Positions 54,024-62,770 of a stretch of DNA of 64,000 nucleotides are shown here, piece after piece (positions within the stretch are counted from its first letter, which is position 1; each line of letters starts with the position of its first letter). Made by a program: the position numbers and the translations under genes. Under the pieces are notes generated by a model. The model was not told the DNA's origin. It saw only the letters and a list, made by a program, of their open reading frames with translations, and did not search any database. The stretch covers positions 1 to 64,000 of the forward strand of contig NZ_CABVHJ010000025.1 in assembly GCF_902497745.1 (NCBI RefSeq). Direction: 5' to 3'. Source of the stretch: Pseudomonas fluorescens. Lineage in GTDB: Bacteria > Pseudomonadota > Gammaproteobacteria > Pseudomonadales > Pseudomonadaceae.

Positions 54024-54204
54024 GGGCTACCTGATGTTCGCCTGTTCGGGGTGCAAGTGAGGCCGATGCTAGCAGCCTCTCGGGGGGAAACGACATAACT
54101 ATGTATTGCACAGCGAGTGACACTAGGTGTTTGAATGTTTCAAGGCTGGCCGCGACAGCGGTCGAGCGCCTAGACTTCGCCGATCTTCAGTTCAGGAACC
54201 GCCC

Positions 54205-55635
54205 GTGACTTCAATCTTCTGGTACGACTACGAAACCACTGGCATCAATCCGCGCAACGATCGCCCGTTGCAGGTGGCCGGGATTCGCACCGACCATGCG
54301 CTCAACGAAATCGACGAGCCGGTGAATCTCTACTGCCAGCCCAGCGAAGACATCCTGCCGCATCCGGCGGCGTGCGCGATCACCGGTATCACCCCGGGTC
54401 AGCTCGCCGAAAAGGGTTTGAGCGAGGCGGATTTCATGACGCGGGTTCACGCTCAGCTGGCCGCCCCCGGCACCTGCGGCGCGGGATACAACACGCTGCG
54501 TTTCGACGACGAGATGACCCGCTACAGCCTGTATCGCAACTTCTTCGACCCCTACGCGCGGGAGTGGCAGGGCGGCAACAGTCGCTGGGATCTGATCGAT
54601 GTGGTGCGCGCTGCTTACGCGCTGCGTCCTGACGGTCTGGTCTGGCCGACCGATGACGAAGGCCGGGTGACGCTCAAGCTCGAACGCCTGACGGCAGCGA
54701 ACAATATCGATCATGGTCACGCCCACGAAGCCTTGTCAGACGTGCGCGCCACCATCGCACTGGCGCGGTTGATCCGCGAAAAACAGCCGAAGCTGTATGA
54801 CTGGCTGTTTCAGTTGCGCAGCAAGCAGAAAGTCATGGACCAGATTCGCCTGTTGCAGCCACTGGTGCATATTTCAGGGCGTTTCTCGGCGGCACGCAGT
54901 TATGTCGGCGTGGTGCTGCCACTGGCATGGCACCCGAAAAACCGTAATGCACTGATCGTCTGTGACCTGCACCTCGACCCACAGGGCTTGCTCGATCTGG
55001 ACGCGCAAACCCTGCGTCAGCGTTTGTACACGCGTCGCGATGATTTGCTGGAAGGCGAGTTGCCGGTGCCGCTCAAGCTGATTCATATCAACCGTTGCCC
55101 GGTGGTGGCACCGCTTGCGGTTTTGCGCGAGCAGGATCAGCAGCGTCTGGGGCTGGACATGGCGCTGTATCAACAGCGAGCACTGCGGCTAACTGACGCA
55201 CAACAAGTTTGGAAAGATAAAGTTGCGGCAATTTATGCCAGCGAAGATTTCGCACCGAGCGAGGATCCCGAACAACAGTTGTACGACGGATTTATCGGTG
55301 ACCGTGATCGACGTCTATGTGAGCAAGTGAGGAGCGCCGATCCGGCACAACTAGCGCAAGAGCAATGGCCTTTCGATGACGAACGTTTGCCCGAATTACT
55401 CTTTCGATATCGCGCGCGTAACTTTCCCGAGACGTTGAATTTCGAAGAGCAAGAACGCTGGAGATTATTTTGTCAGCAGCGGTTGTCCGCACCTGAATAC
55501 GGCGCGCCGAATACCTTGAAGACTTTTAGCGAGGCGGCAGAGCAATGGTCACTTAATGCCACGCCGCTGCAGAGTGAGGTGCTCAATGAATGGCAGAATT
55601 ATGTCCAGGCATTGCGCAAACGTTTGAATCTTTGA
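54205..55635 (+). CDS. sbcB: Exodeoxyribonuclease I
   Basis: Predicted 476-aa 3'-5' single-strand DNA exonuclease used in recombination and repair. The DEDDh motifs are intact: FWYDYETTGINP (D, E), NTLRFDDEMTRYSLYRNFFDPY (D) and HEALSDVRATIALA (H, D), followed by the SH3-like and helical C-terminal domains typical of SbcB. It starts with GTG, preceded by AGGA 7 nt upstream and matching the family N-terminus; the in-frame ATG further upstream lacks both. Ends at a bidirectional terminator shared with mvaT. Confidence 0.92.
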   Translation: MTSIFWYDYETTGINPRNDRPLQVAGIRTDHALNEIDEPVNLYCQPSEDILPHPAACAITGITPGQLAEKGLSEADFMTRVHAQLAAPGTCGAGYNTLRFDDEMTRYSLYRNFFDPYAREWQGGNSRWDLIDVVRAAYALRPDGLVWPTDDEGRVTLKLERLTAANNIDHGHAHEALSDVRATIALARLIREKQPKLYDWLFQLRSKQKVMDQIRLLQPLVHISGRFSAARSYVGVVLPLAWHPKNRNALIVCDLHLDPQGLLDLDAQTLRQRLYTRRDDLLEGELPVPLKLIHINRCPVVAPLAVLREQDQQRLGLDMALYQQRALRLTDAQQVWKDKVAAIYASEDFAPSEDPEQQLYDGFIGDRDRRLCEQVRSADPAQLAQEQWPFDDERLPELLFRYRARNFPETLNFEEQERWRLFCQQRLSAPEYGAPNTLKTFSEAAEQWSLNATPLQSEVLNEWQNYVQALRKRLNL

Positions 55636-55668
55636 AATCGAACATGACCGGGCTTAAATGCCGTGCAT

Positions 55669-55703
55669 AAAAAAACGCCAGCATTCGCTGGCGTTTGTTT
55701 TTT
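55669..55703. terminator. Bidirectional terminator between sbcB and mvaT
   Basis: Stem AAACGCCAGC/GCTGGCGTTT with a 4-nt loop, an A-run on the left and GTTTTTT on the right. It lies about 35 bp past the sbcB stop and 30 bp past the mvaT stop. Confidence 0.93.
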
Positions 55704-55732
55704 CGCGGATCGCTCTGCGAAAGCGTTGCGGC

Positions 55733-56110
55733 TTAGCCCAGCAGGGTAGCCCAGCCTTCAACCACGTCACCGCCCCACTTGGCTTTCCACTCTTTCAGAG
55801 TCTTGTGGTTGCCACCTTTGGTTTCGATGACTTCGCCGTTGTGCGGGTTTTTGTATTGTTTAACTTTGCGGGCACGCTTGGTGCCGGTAGTTTTTACTGC
55901 GCCGCCGCGTACTGCTTTGGTTTTTGCTTCCGGGTCCAGCAGCGCGATGATGTCACGCAGGGACTTGGAGTATTCGCCCATCAGGGTGCGCAGTTTGCCT
56001 TCGAATTCCAGCTCGGCTTGCAGTTTGTCGTCTTGCGACAGGTTCTTCAAACGGGCTTGCAGCTCTTTGATAGCTTCTTCGGTGGCGCGGTATTCGTTGA
56101 TCAAGGACAT
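55733..56110 (-). CDS. mvaT: H-NS-family xenogeneic silencer MvaT
   Basis: Predicted 125-aa nucleoid protein. The N-terminal coiled coil (MSLINEYRATEEAIKELQARLKNL ... ELEFEGKLRTLM) drives oligomerisation; a basic linker (KTTGTKRARKV) leads to the C-terminal DNA-binding domain (KQYKNPHNGEVIETKGGNHKTLKEWKAKWG), which binds AT-rich DNA. Length matches P. aeruginosa MvaT (124 aa). The start has AAGG about 10 nt upstream. In Pseudomonas, MvaT silences acquired AT-rich genes, so the AT-rich start of the Tc A locus in this window is a natural candidate target (inference). Confidence 0.9.
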   Translation of the reverse strand: MSLINEYRATEEAIKELQARLKNLSQDDKLQAELEFEGKLRTLMGEYSKSLRDIIALLDPEAKTKAVRGGAVKTTGTKRARKVKQYKNPHNGEVIETKGGNHKTLKEWKAKWGGDVVEGWATLLG

Positions 56111-56446
56111 GATTACTACCTTAGTAGAGTGCTGAATGGCAGGGGGACAGTGCCGCAATAATAGTCAGGCTGTTTCATCAAGTAAACATTTAACCGGAGT
56201 TTTTATTTAAATTAGTTACGAGAAACTGCCATCTATTGAATATTCAGTTAAATAGTGTGACCCAGTCATCACAGATATTCACAGTTGTCTGATCAAGCGA
56301 TACCACGGGATCACTGTGAGGTGGACGATCACCCCGTCAAGCATCCGTAGCGCCGAGCCTCACCGGGGCCGTGCTGATCAATACTGCAGTTTTCCCGCGC
56401 AGCCGCTAGAATGGCGGCCTTTGCGAAGTTCTGGAGTTTCCCCCTC
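56111..56446. other. Intergenic region between mvaT and purU
   Basis: 336 bp with no gene. The part next to mvaT (about 56165-56275) is strongly AT-rich (TTTTTATTTAAATTAG, GAATATTCAGTTAAATAG) and likely holds the mvaT promoter, perhaps with self-binding by MvaT; the part next to purU is GC-rich and carries GGAG before its ATG. No hairpin or repeat of note. Confidence 0.5.
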
Positions 56447-57295
56447 ATGCGCACTTTTCGGCTGGTGATTTCTTGCCCGGACCGCGTTGGCATTGTTGCC
56501 AAAGTCAGTAATTTTCTGGCAGCCCACAACGGCTGGATCACCGAAGCGAGCCACCACTCGGACAATCAAGTGGGTTGGTTCTTCATGCGTCACGAAATTC
56601 GTGCCGATTCGCTGCCTTTCGGTATTGAAGTGTTGCGCGAGAAGTTTGCGCCGATCGCCGAAGAGTTCTCGATGGACTGGCGCATCACCGACACCGAGCA
56701 GAAAAAGCGTGTTGTGCTGATGGCCAGCCGCGAATCCCACTGCCTCGCTGACTTGCTGCACCGCTGGCACAGCGACGAACTGGACTGCGAAATTTCCTGT
56801 GTGATTTCCAACCATGACGACCTGCGCAGCATGGTCGAGTGGCACGGCATTCCTTATTACCACGTCCCGGTCAATCCGCAGGACAAGCAACCAGCCTTCG
56901 ATGAAGTGTCGCGGCTGGTCAAACAGCACGATGCCGAAGTGGTGGTGCTGGCGCGCTACATGCAAATCCTGCCGCCAGACATGTGCCGTGAATATGCACA
57001 TAAAGTCATCAACATTCACCACAGCTTCCTGCCGTCGTTCGTTGGCGCCAAGCCGTATCACCAGGCGTCGTTGCGTGGCGTGAAACTGATCGGCGCGACC
57101 TGCCACTACGTGACCGAAGAGCTGGACGCCGGCCCGATCATCGAGCAGGACGTGGTCCGCGTCAGCCACAGTGACAGCATCGAAGACATGGTGCGTTTCG
57201 GCCGTGACGTCGAGAAGATGGTGCTTGCTCGTGGCCTGCGCTATCACCTCGAAGACCGCGTGCTGGTGCACGGCAACAAGACTGTGGTGTTCTGA
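56447..57295 (+). CDS. purU: Formyltetrahydrofolate deformylase
   Basis: Predicted 282-aa enzyme hydrolysing 10-formyl-THF to formate and THF, balancing one-carbon pools. An N-terminal ACT domain (RTFRLVISCPDRVGIVAKVSNFLAAH) senses metabolites; the C-terminal formyltransferase-type domain has NIHHSFLPSFVGAKPYHQA and ATCHYVTEELDAGPII with the catalytic N/H/D set. The ATG at 56447 matches the family N-terminus and has GGAG about 10 nt upstream. Neighbour order with mvaT and sbcB is the same as PA4314-PA4316. Confidence 0.93.
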   Translation: MRTFRLVISCPDRVGIVAKVSNFLAAHNGWITEASHHSDNQVGWFFMRHEIRADSLPFGIEVLREKFAPIAEEFSMDWRITDTEQKKRVVLMASRESHCLADLLHRWHSDELDCEISCVISNHDDLRSMVEWHGIPYYHVPVNPQDKQPAFDEVSRLVKQHDAEVVVLARYMQILPPDMCREYAHKVINIHHSFLPSFVGAKPYHQASLRGVKLIGATCHYVTEELDAGPIIEQDVVRVSHSDSIEDMVRFGRDVEKMVLARGLRYHLEDRVLVHGNKTVVF

Positions 57296-57322
57296 TTCAA
57301 ATCACACAGGCTTGAAAAAACC

Positions 57323-57357
57323 AAGGCCTGGGCGTTCAATCGCTCAGGCCTTTTTTT
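57323..57357 (+). terminator. Terminator after purU
   Basis: Stem AAGGCCTGGGCG/CGCTCAGGCCTT (one mismatch) with a 6-nt loop followed by seven T residues; a strong intrinsic terminator 28 bp past the purU stop. Confidence 0.93.
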
Positions 57358-57379
57358 ATTCAAGTCCGAGGAAAAGTTC

Positions 57380-57556
57380 ATGAGCGATCCACTGGACAAA
57401 GCCACATCCAAAGCCCCGGCGACCCTCGGTGAAGGTTGTCTGAGCCGTTATGACCCGGAGGACATGAGCCCTGAAGATGGCACCGAGTTTCCCGGCGCCG
57501 CCGAGTTGTGGGAACAGCTCAAAGAGGATCAGGACGAAGCTAAGAAGCCTGCCTGA
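57380..57556 (+). CDS. Small acidic hypothetical protein (58 aa)
   Basis: A short reading frame beginning MSDPLDKATSKAPATLGEG and ending EDQDEAKKPA. A good ribosome site (GAGGAAA) lies 6 nt before its ATG, and the codon use is that of a real gene. It follows the purU terminator and runs 17 bp into the 3' end of the convergent membrane-protein gene. Acidic, no membrane segment, probably partly disordered. No family recognised. Confidence 0.6.
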   Translation: MSDPLDKATSKAPATLGEGCLSRYDPEDMSPEDGTEFPGAAELWEQLKEDQDEAKKPA

Positions 57557-58538
57557 CATTCATCAGTTTCTTCAGCAACGGTCGCCCGAGCATCAACAGA
57601 AACACCGGGCCACCCACCAATAGATAGAAGTAGTAGGTCACCACCCGCCAGATCAGAATCGCCGCCGCTGCGGTGGATTTCCCGATCATCGGCGCCAACA
57701 GTGCCGCCGATGTCAGTTCCGCCGCCCCCGCACCGCCGGGCAGCAGGCTGAATTGTCCGGCGCCCAGCGACAGCATCTGCACCAGAAAGCTCCAGGCCCA
57801 CTGCAAGTCTGCGCCCAGACCGCGTACCGCCAGATACAACACGCTGTAGCGCAGCAGCCAATGCACGCACGTCAGCGCAAAAACCTTGACCAGTGTCTGC
57901 CAGGGCAACTTCAGCGTGTCGGTAAAAGCCGCGAGAAAGTGCAGCAACTTGCGCGCCCAGCGACGCCGGGTGCTGACCTTGACGTTGGCCCTTGCCAATA
58001 GACGCCCGCTCAGTCGAATCAACGCGCGATGGTAGCGCGCGACCAACACGCAACTGAACAGACCGCCAAACAACGACACGGCGCTGACGGTCAGGAGCCA
58101 CTCCAGTCGATCGCTCAGATGCTGAAACAGCGCATAAATCAGAATCCCGCTCAGGGCGCAGAGAAAGAACAGCAAGTCGCTGAGCTGATCCATGGCAAAC
58201 ACCGCGCTGCCCCGCGCCGGGCGCACGCCCGATCGGGCCAGCAGGGCCATGATCGTCAGCGGCCCGCCACTGCCACCGGGTGTCGCGCAATAGGCGAATT
58301 CGGCGGCCATGACCACGCCAAGACTTTTCAGCGGCGTGACGCGGTCGCGTTGATCGCCGAGCAACAAACGCAAACGCAGGGTATTGATGCCCCAGCACAG
58401 CAGGATCATGCCGAACATCACCAGCAACCATTGCAACGGAAAGCTTTGCAGGCGCACCCAGGTTTCGCTGCCGCCGAGCACCACCGGGATCAGCACTGCC
58501 GCGAGCAGGCCGATCAATAACAGGATGCCGCGGCTCAT
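57540..58538 (-). CDS. UPF0104/LPG-synthase-TM-type flippase-like membrane protein
   Basis: Predicted 332-aa protein with about eight transmembrane segments, matching the lysylphosphatidylglycerol synthase transmembrane family (PF03706): AAEFAYCATPGGSGGPLTIMALLARSGV, AVFAMDQLSDLLFFL and SLLPGGAGAAELTSAALL with the conserved PGG-G-E pattern. It lacks the soluble aminoacyl-transferase domain, so it is a stand-alone flippase-like module. It starts in an ATGA overlap with the deacetylase gene. With the glycosyltransferase upstream, the operon suggests synthesis and transfer of a glycolipid or glycan; inference. Confidence 0.8.
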   Translation of the reverse strand: MSRGILLLIGLLAAVLIPVVLGGSETWVRLQSFPLQWLLVMFGMILLCWGINTLRLRLLLGDQRDRVTPLKSLGVVMAAEFAYCATPGGSGGPLTIMALLARSGVRPARGSAVFAMDQLSDLLFFLCALSGILIYALFQHLSDRLEWLLTVSAVSLFGGLFSCVLVARYHRALIRLSGRLLARANVKVSTRRRWARKLLHFLAAFTDTLKLPWQTLVKVFALTCVHWLLRYSVLYLAVRGLGADLQWAWSFLVQMLSLGAGQFSLLPGGAGAAELTSAALLAPMIGKSTAAAAILIWRVVTYYFYLLVGGPVFLLMLGRPLLKKLMNVRQAS

Positions 58539-59311
58539 GCCACGCGTTCCAATAGACCGCGCTGTTGAGCGAGCCAGTGCACTTTGGTCATCGGTACGCG
58601 TCCTTCCGCCAGCAATCGTTCAAGGGTGTGCAACCAGTAATCACGAGAGAATCTATGGCGCATGTCCACCGGGTGCAAGCCTAGCCGAATGACCGGCGCC
58701 TGACGCCAGCGCTGCTCCCGCTGCTCGCTGACAATTTTTGACAAGCCACGGCGCCAGGCGCTGCGGGCACTCCAGACCAGGCCCGGAGCGTTGATGGCGG
58801 TGAAATCCGGCAAGCGATAGAGATGCTGCGGATCACTGGTGTAGCTCAGCGGCAATTGGCGCAGTGCCTGGCGTGTGCCGTCGCTCATCAACCACGCCGG
58901 GGCGACGAAGCCGTGCAGTGGCCAGTCGTAGCGCCGAAACAACTCGATGCCAGCGCGCAGGCGGGCGAGGGCGGTTTCAGGGGGCAAACCGTAGAACTCG
59001 CCTTCGTGGGTGTAGATCCGGCGCATGAACCAGTCACGCGGGGTCGTCGGGCCGGGCTCCTGGTCATCATGGAAATAGCCGTGCAGAGCCAGTTCATCGC
59101 CACGGGCGACGCGCTCATCGAGCATTCGACGAAACGACGGGTGAGCCTGCAGGGCGTTGCGTCGATGGAAGTCCGGCACCACCAGCCAGGTCATCGGCAC
59201 ATGGCCCATTGCGTCGACGGCCTCGACAAACGGCTGGTAATCCGCCCATGTCGAGGGCGCCACATCGTGCAGCACCAGCAACACGGCAGGGTGATTCATC
59301 GACTCAGCCAT
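58535..59311 (-). CDS. DUF2334/polysaccharide deacetylase-like protein
   Basis: Predicted 258-aa protein of the NodB-like deacetylase superfamily (DUF2334). Seen: LLVLHDVAPSTW (strand with metal-binding Asp), a WLVVPDFHRRN strand, DELALHGYFHDD (His/Asp metal ligands) and HGFVAPAWLMSD. Likely removes acetyl groups from a glycan or glycolipid. The start is the ATG overlapping the glycosyltransferase stop by 8 bp; a second ATG lies 12 nt in. Middle gene of a tightly coupled three-gene operon. Confidence 0.8.
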   Translation of the reverse strand: MAESMNHPAVLLVLHDVAPSTWADYQPFVEAVDAMGHVPMTWLVVPDFHRRNALQAHPSFRRMLDERVARGDELALHGYFHDDQEPGPTTPRDWFMRRIYTHEGEFYGLPPETALARLRAGIELFRRYDWPLHGFVAPAWLMSDGTRQALRQLPLSYTSDPQHLYRLPDFTAINAPGLVWSARSAWRRGLSKIVSEQREQRWRQAPVIRLGLHPVDMRHRFSRDYWLHTLERLLAEGRVPMTKVHWLAQQRGLLERVA

Positions 59312-60425
59312 TGACCACCCGTGGCAGTGCGTGGCCGAGGACGGCGTGATAGTGACTGAGCAGGCTGTCGACCACCGCATCCCACGCGTAATGTTGCTCG
59401 ACATGTTCGCGCGCCTGTTGGCCAAGTCCCACGCAGCCACGACTGAACAGCTCGCGCACGGCATTGGCCATCGCCTGCGGGTTGTTCGGCGCACAGAGCA
59501 GGCCGCATGACTCGGTAACGATTTCTTCAAAGGCTCCCGCTGCCACGGCGACCACGGGAATGCCGCAGGCCATGGCTTCAAGAATCACCAGTCCGAAAGT
59601 CTCCTGATCACCGGCATGCACCAGTGCGTCGGCACTGGCCATCAACTGCGCGACTCGCCAGGCAGGGCAGAACTCGTCGATCACACTGACGTTTTCCGGC
59701 ACCACGGCGGGCATCGATGAGCCGACCAGCAGCAGGTGATAACGCGGGCCGAGGCGTTTCATGCAGTTGAGCAGCACTGGCAGGTTTTTCTCTTTCGAGC
59801 CACGTCCGGCGAAAATCAGCAGGCGTGTGTCCTCGGCGATGCCCAGTTCTGCGCGCAGATTGCGGTCCTGCGCTTCAGGATGAAAGGTTTGCAGGTCCAC
59901 GCCCAAGGGCTGCACGAAGACATTGCGCACGCCAAGTCCGCTGAGTTTGTCAGCCATCACCTGGCTGGGTGCCAGTACGCGGTCGAAGTTGCCGTAGAGC
60001 CGGGTGACATACGCCTCGATATTCGGCGTGACCCAATGCCCCATACGATTGCCGATCAGCAGTGGCAGGTCCGAATGATAAAAACCGATCACCGGCACAT
60101 CCAGTTGTCGCCGCGCATCCAGTGCGGCCCAGGCCGTCAGGTAAGGGTCGCCGACTTCGATCAGATCGGGCTGCAAATCCTGCAGGACATTTCGCCAAGG
60201 CGCGAGGCGCAGCGGGAAGCGATACCCTTTGCCGAAGGGCAGGGCGGGGGCGGGAACCGTATAAACGCCATCGTGTTCACCGAAGTGCGCGCCGGGAATC
60301 AGCAGGCTGTGACGAATGCCGGGTTTGACTCCCAGCCGGCGATGCTTGGCATCCAGATAAGTGCGCACGCCACCGCTGGCCGGGGCGTAGAACATGGTGA
60401 TGTCGGCGATATGCACGGTGATCAT
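59304..60425 (-). CDS. GT4-family glycosyltransferase
   Basis: Predicted 373-aa GT-B glycosyltransferase. N-terminal acceptor domain with the Gly-rich start MFYAPASGGVRTYLDAK; C-terminal nucleotide-sugar domain with LLIFAGRGSKEKNLPVLL and the EX7E motif in ETFGLVILEAMACGIPVVA. It transfers a sugar from a nucleotide donor, acceptor unknown; similar enzymes add mannose or glucose to lipids. First gene of the operon with a deacetylase and a flippase-like protein. One of the large inverted-end repeats lies in its upstream region. Confidence 0.85.
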   Translation of the reverse strand: MITVHIADITMFYAPASGGVRTYLDAKHRRLGVKPGIRHSLLIPGAHFGEHDGVYTVPAPALPFGKGYRFPLRLAPWRNVLQDLQPDLIEVGDPYLTAWAALDARRQLDVPVIGFYHSDLPLLIGNRMGHWVTPNIEAYVTRLYGNFDRVLAPSQVMADKLSGLGVRNVFVQPLGVDLQTFHPEAQDRNLRAELGIAEDTRLLIFAGRGSKEKNLPVLLNCMKRLGPRYHLLLVGSSMPAVVPENVSVIDEFCPAWRVAQLMASADALVHAGDQETFGLVILEAMACGIPVVAVAAGAFEEIVTESCGLLCAPNNPQAMANAVRELFSRGCVGLGQQAREHVEQHYAWDAVVDSLLSHYHAVLGHALPRVVNG

Positions 60426-60514
60426 CCCTCCGCTGCGTGGTTCTCCCTTGGTTGACCTTTATCAATAATAGATGTTCGGTCGGGATTGCGCGGTGGGGCT
60501 GAAGAGCTGAAGAG

Positions 60515-60676
60515 CCCCTCACCCTAGCCCTCTCCCAAAGGGAGAGGGGACTGACCGAGGTGGGTGTTGAAAGTACATCGACCTGAGGGGCCTGAGTCGA
60601 ACTCAGGTCTGGAAAATCCCCCGATCGGCTCCCTTCCCCCTTCGCCCCCCTGGGGGAGAGGGCTGGGGTGAGGGGG
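60515..60676. repeat. Inverted-end repeat element, copy E
   Basis: Starts CCCCTCACCCTAGCCCTCTC and ends GAGGGCTGGGGTGAGGGGG. About 162 bp, a shorter family member. It sits between the glycosyltransferase promoter region and the 3' end of the chemoreceptor gene, both on the minus strand. Confidence 0.85.
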
Positions 60677-60691
60677 TAAGGCTCTTGATCT

Positions 60692-62581
60692 TCAGATGCG
60701 GAAGCTGCCAACCAACTGCTTCAGACGCGAAGCCTGTTGCTCCAGATCCGAACAAGCCCGCAACGTTGCCTGCAAGTTCTCCACGCCTTCCTGGTTCAGC
60801 GTGTTGATCTCGGTGATATCGACGTTGATCGACTCAACCACGGCGGTCTGCTCCTCGGTTGCGGTGGCCACCGACTGGTTCATCCCGTCGATCTCGCCAA
60901 TGCGCTGCGTCACGCTGTTCAAACGCTCTCCGGCGAGGTTGGCAATCTCGACGCTGTCCTGACTGTGGCGCTGGCTGTCGCTCATGGTGCCTACCGATTC
61001 ACGGGCGCCGACTTGCAGCTCCTCGATCATCGTCTGCACTTGCTGCGCCGATTCTTGCGTGCGGTGCGCCAGGTTGCGCACTTCATCGGCCACCACGGCG
61101 AAACCTCGGCCAGCCTCACCGGCACGCGCCGCTTCAATCGCCGCGTTGAGCGCCAGCAGATTGGTCTGCTGGGAGATGCTGGTGATCACTTCAAGAATCT
61201 GGCCGATGTTCACGGTTTTGCTGTTCAGCGACTCGATGTTGCTGCTCGACGCGCTGAGCATGCTCGACAGCTGATTCATCGCTTTGATGCTGCGATCCAC
61301 CACTTGCTGGCCGTCTTCGGCGAGGCCGCGTGCATCACTGGCCTGATTCGACGCTTGTGCTGCATTGCGGGCGATTTCCTGCGCGGCGGCGCCGAGCTGG
61401 TTGATCGCGGCGGCTACGCTGCTGGTGCGCGAAGCTTGCTGATCGGAGTTGTACATCGACGAGTTCGACGCAGCGACCACGCGCAGGGCGACTTCGTTGA
61501 CTTGTCCGGTCGCCGAAGAGACTTCACGGATCGAACCGTGAATACGCTCGACGAAACGGTTGAACGCGGTACCGAGGATGCCGAATTCATCGTTATTGAC
61601 GATCGTCAGGCGTTTGGTCAGATCACCTTCGCCATCGGCAATGTCTTCCATGGCGCGGGTCATCACATGCAACGGCTGGATCAGCAGGCGGATCAGCATG
61701 CCGAGCAGGGCAATGATGATCGCCACGGCAATTACGGTCGCGATCACTGCCGAGGTGCGGAATTCGCTGAGCATCGCAAAGGCCTGATCCTTGTCCACCG
61801 ACAGACCGATGTACCAGTTCACCGACGGCAGGCCTTTGATCGGCGCGAAGGTGACGATGCGGGTTTTGCCGTCGACGGTGACTTCACTGAAGTCGCTGCT
61901 GATGCGTGGGGTGTCCTGCGGATAGGCTTCCTTGAGTGATTTCATCACCAGCGCCTTGTCCGGGTGCACGAGGATCTTGCCGTCGGCGCTGACCAGGAAC
62001 ACATAACCCATGCCGTCGAAATCCCGCGCTGCGAGGGTGTCGACCAGCGATTGCAGACTCAGGTCACCGCCAACCACACCGACGCTCTGACCGGCCTTTT
62101 TCGAGGCGGTGGCGATGGAAATGATCAACTGGCCGGTGGCAGCGTCGATGTACGGTTCGGTCAGGGTCGAGGTGCTGCTGCTCTCGGCACCTTTATACCA
62201 AGGGCGCACGCGTGGATCGAAACCGTCCGGCATCTTCGCATCCGGGCGGATGGTGAAGTGGCCGGTGGCATCACCGAGGTAGGACGCCATGAACGTCGAC
62301 GTCAGGGCTTTCTGTTCCAGCAGGCTGGCGACATTGGCCGGTTCCGGGTTGATGGCGATGTTCTGGGCGGCGTTCTCGATCAGCAGAATGCGACCGGTGA
62401 GCCAGGTCTGGATATTGCCGGCAGTGACTTCGCCCATCTCGTTGAGATAGTTGTTCAGGTCATCGCGGATCGCATTGCGCTGTAGCCAGTCGTTGTACAA
62501 GGTAAACGAGGCGAAGGCAGCAATGACGATAAGGGCGGCGGCAAGCAAAATTTTATGGCTGAAGCGCAGATTTTTGTTCAT
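60692..62581 (-). CDS. Methyl-accepting chemotaxis protein, PctA/PctB-like amino-acid receptor
   Basis: Predicted 629-aa inner-membrane chemoreceptor, the same length as P. aeruginosa PctA as I recall it. TM1 ~10-30, periplasmic dCache_1 sensor ~33-275, TM2 ~276-298, HAMP, then a long signalling domain with the conserved tip EAARAGEAGRGFAVVADEVRNLA. Five of six residues of the known amino-acid-binding motif align at the same numbers as in PctA: R126, W128, Y129, Y144 and D173; position 121 is Phe instead of Tyr. It should sense L-amino acids and feed CheA/CheW. No C-terminal CheR-binding pentapeptide. The neighbouring HerA-like gene matches the pct region of P. aeruginosa. Confidence 0.88.
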   Translation of the reverse strand: MNKNLRFSHKILLAAALIVIAAFASFTLYNDWLQRNAIRDDLNNYLNEMGEVTAGNIQTWLTGRILLIENAAQNIAINPEPANVASLLEQKALTSTFMASYLGDATGHFTIRPDAKMPDGFDPRVRPWYKGAESSSTSTLTEPYIDAATGQLIISIATASKKAGQSVGVVGGDLSLQSLVDTLAARDFDGMGYVFLVSADGKILVHPDKALVMKSLKEAYPQDTPRISSDFSEVTVDGKTRIVTFAPIKGLPSVNWYIGLSVDKDQAFAMLSEFRTSAVIATVIAVAIIIALLGMLIRLLIQPLHVMTRAMEDIADGEGDLTKRLTIVNNDEFGILGTAFNRFVERIHGSIREVSSATGQVNEVALRVVAASNSSMYNSDQQASRTSSVAAAINQLGAAAQEIARNAAQASNQASDARGLAEDGQQVVDRSIKAMNQLSSMLSASSSNIESLNSKTVNIGQILEVITSISQQTNLLALNAAIEAARAGEAGRGFAVVADEVRNLAHRTQESAQQVQTMIEELQVGARESVGTMSDSQRHSQDSVEIANLAGERLNSVTQRIGEIDGMNQSVATATEEQTAVVESINVDITEINTLNQEGVENLQATLRACSDLEQQASRLKQLVGSFRI

Positions 62582-62770
62582 GGCTTGGGGTTCCGCTAAG
62601 GTCTTAATGTCCAGGGCGTGCTTTTATAGAGGCGCGCGAAATGGGCAAGGGTGAAAACAAGCTGATATTTCCGTCTCTCCTTAGGGAAATGTCCGGCCTG
62701 ACTTGTGGTCGGGTCTCTCACTCTTCTTTATCGGCCATGCAGAATCAAAGATTAACCATTGGGTGACAAA

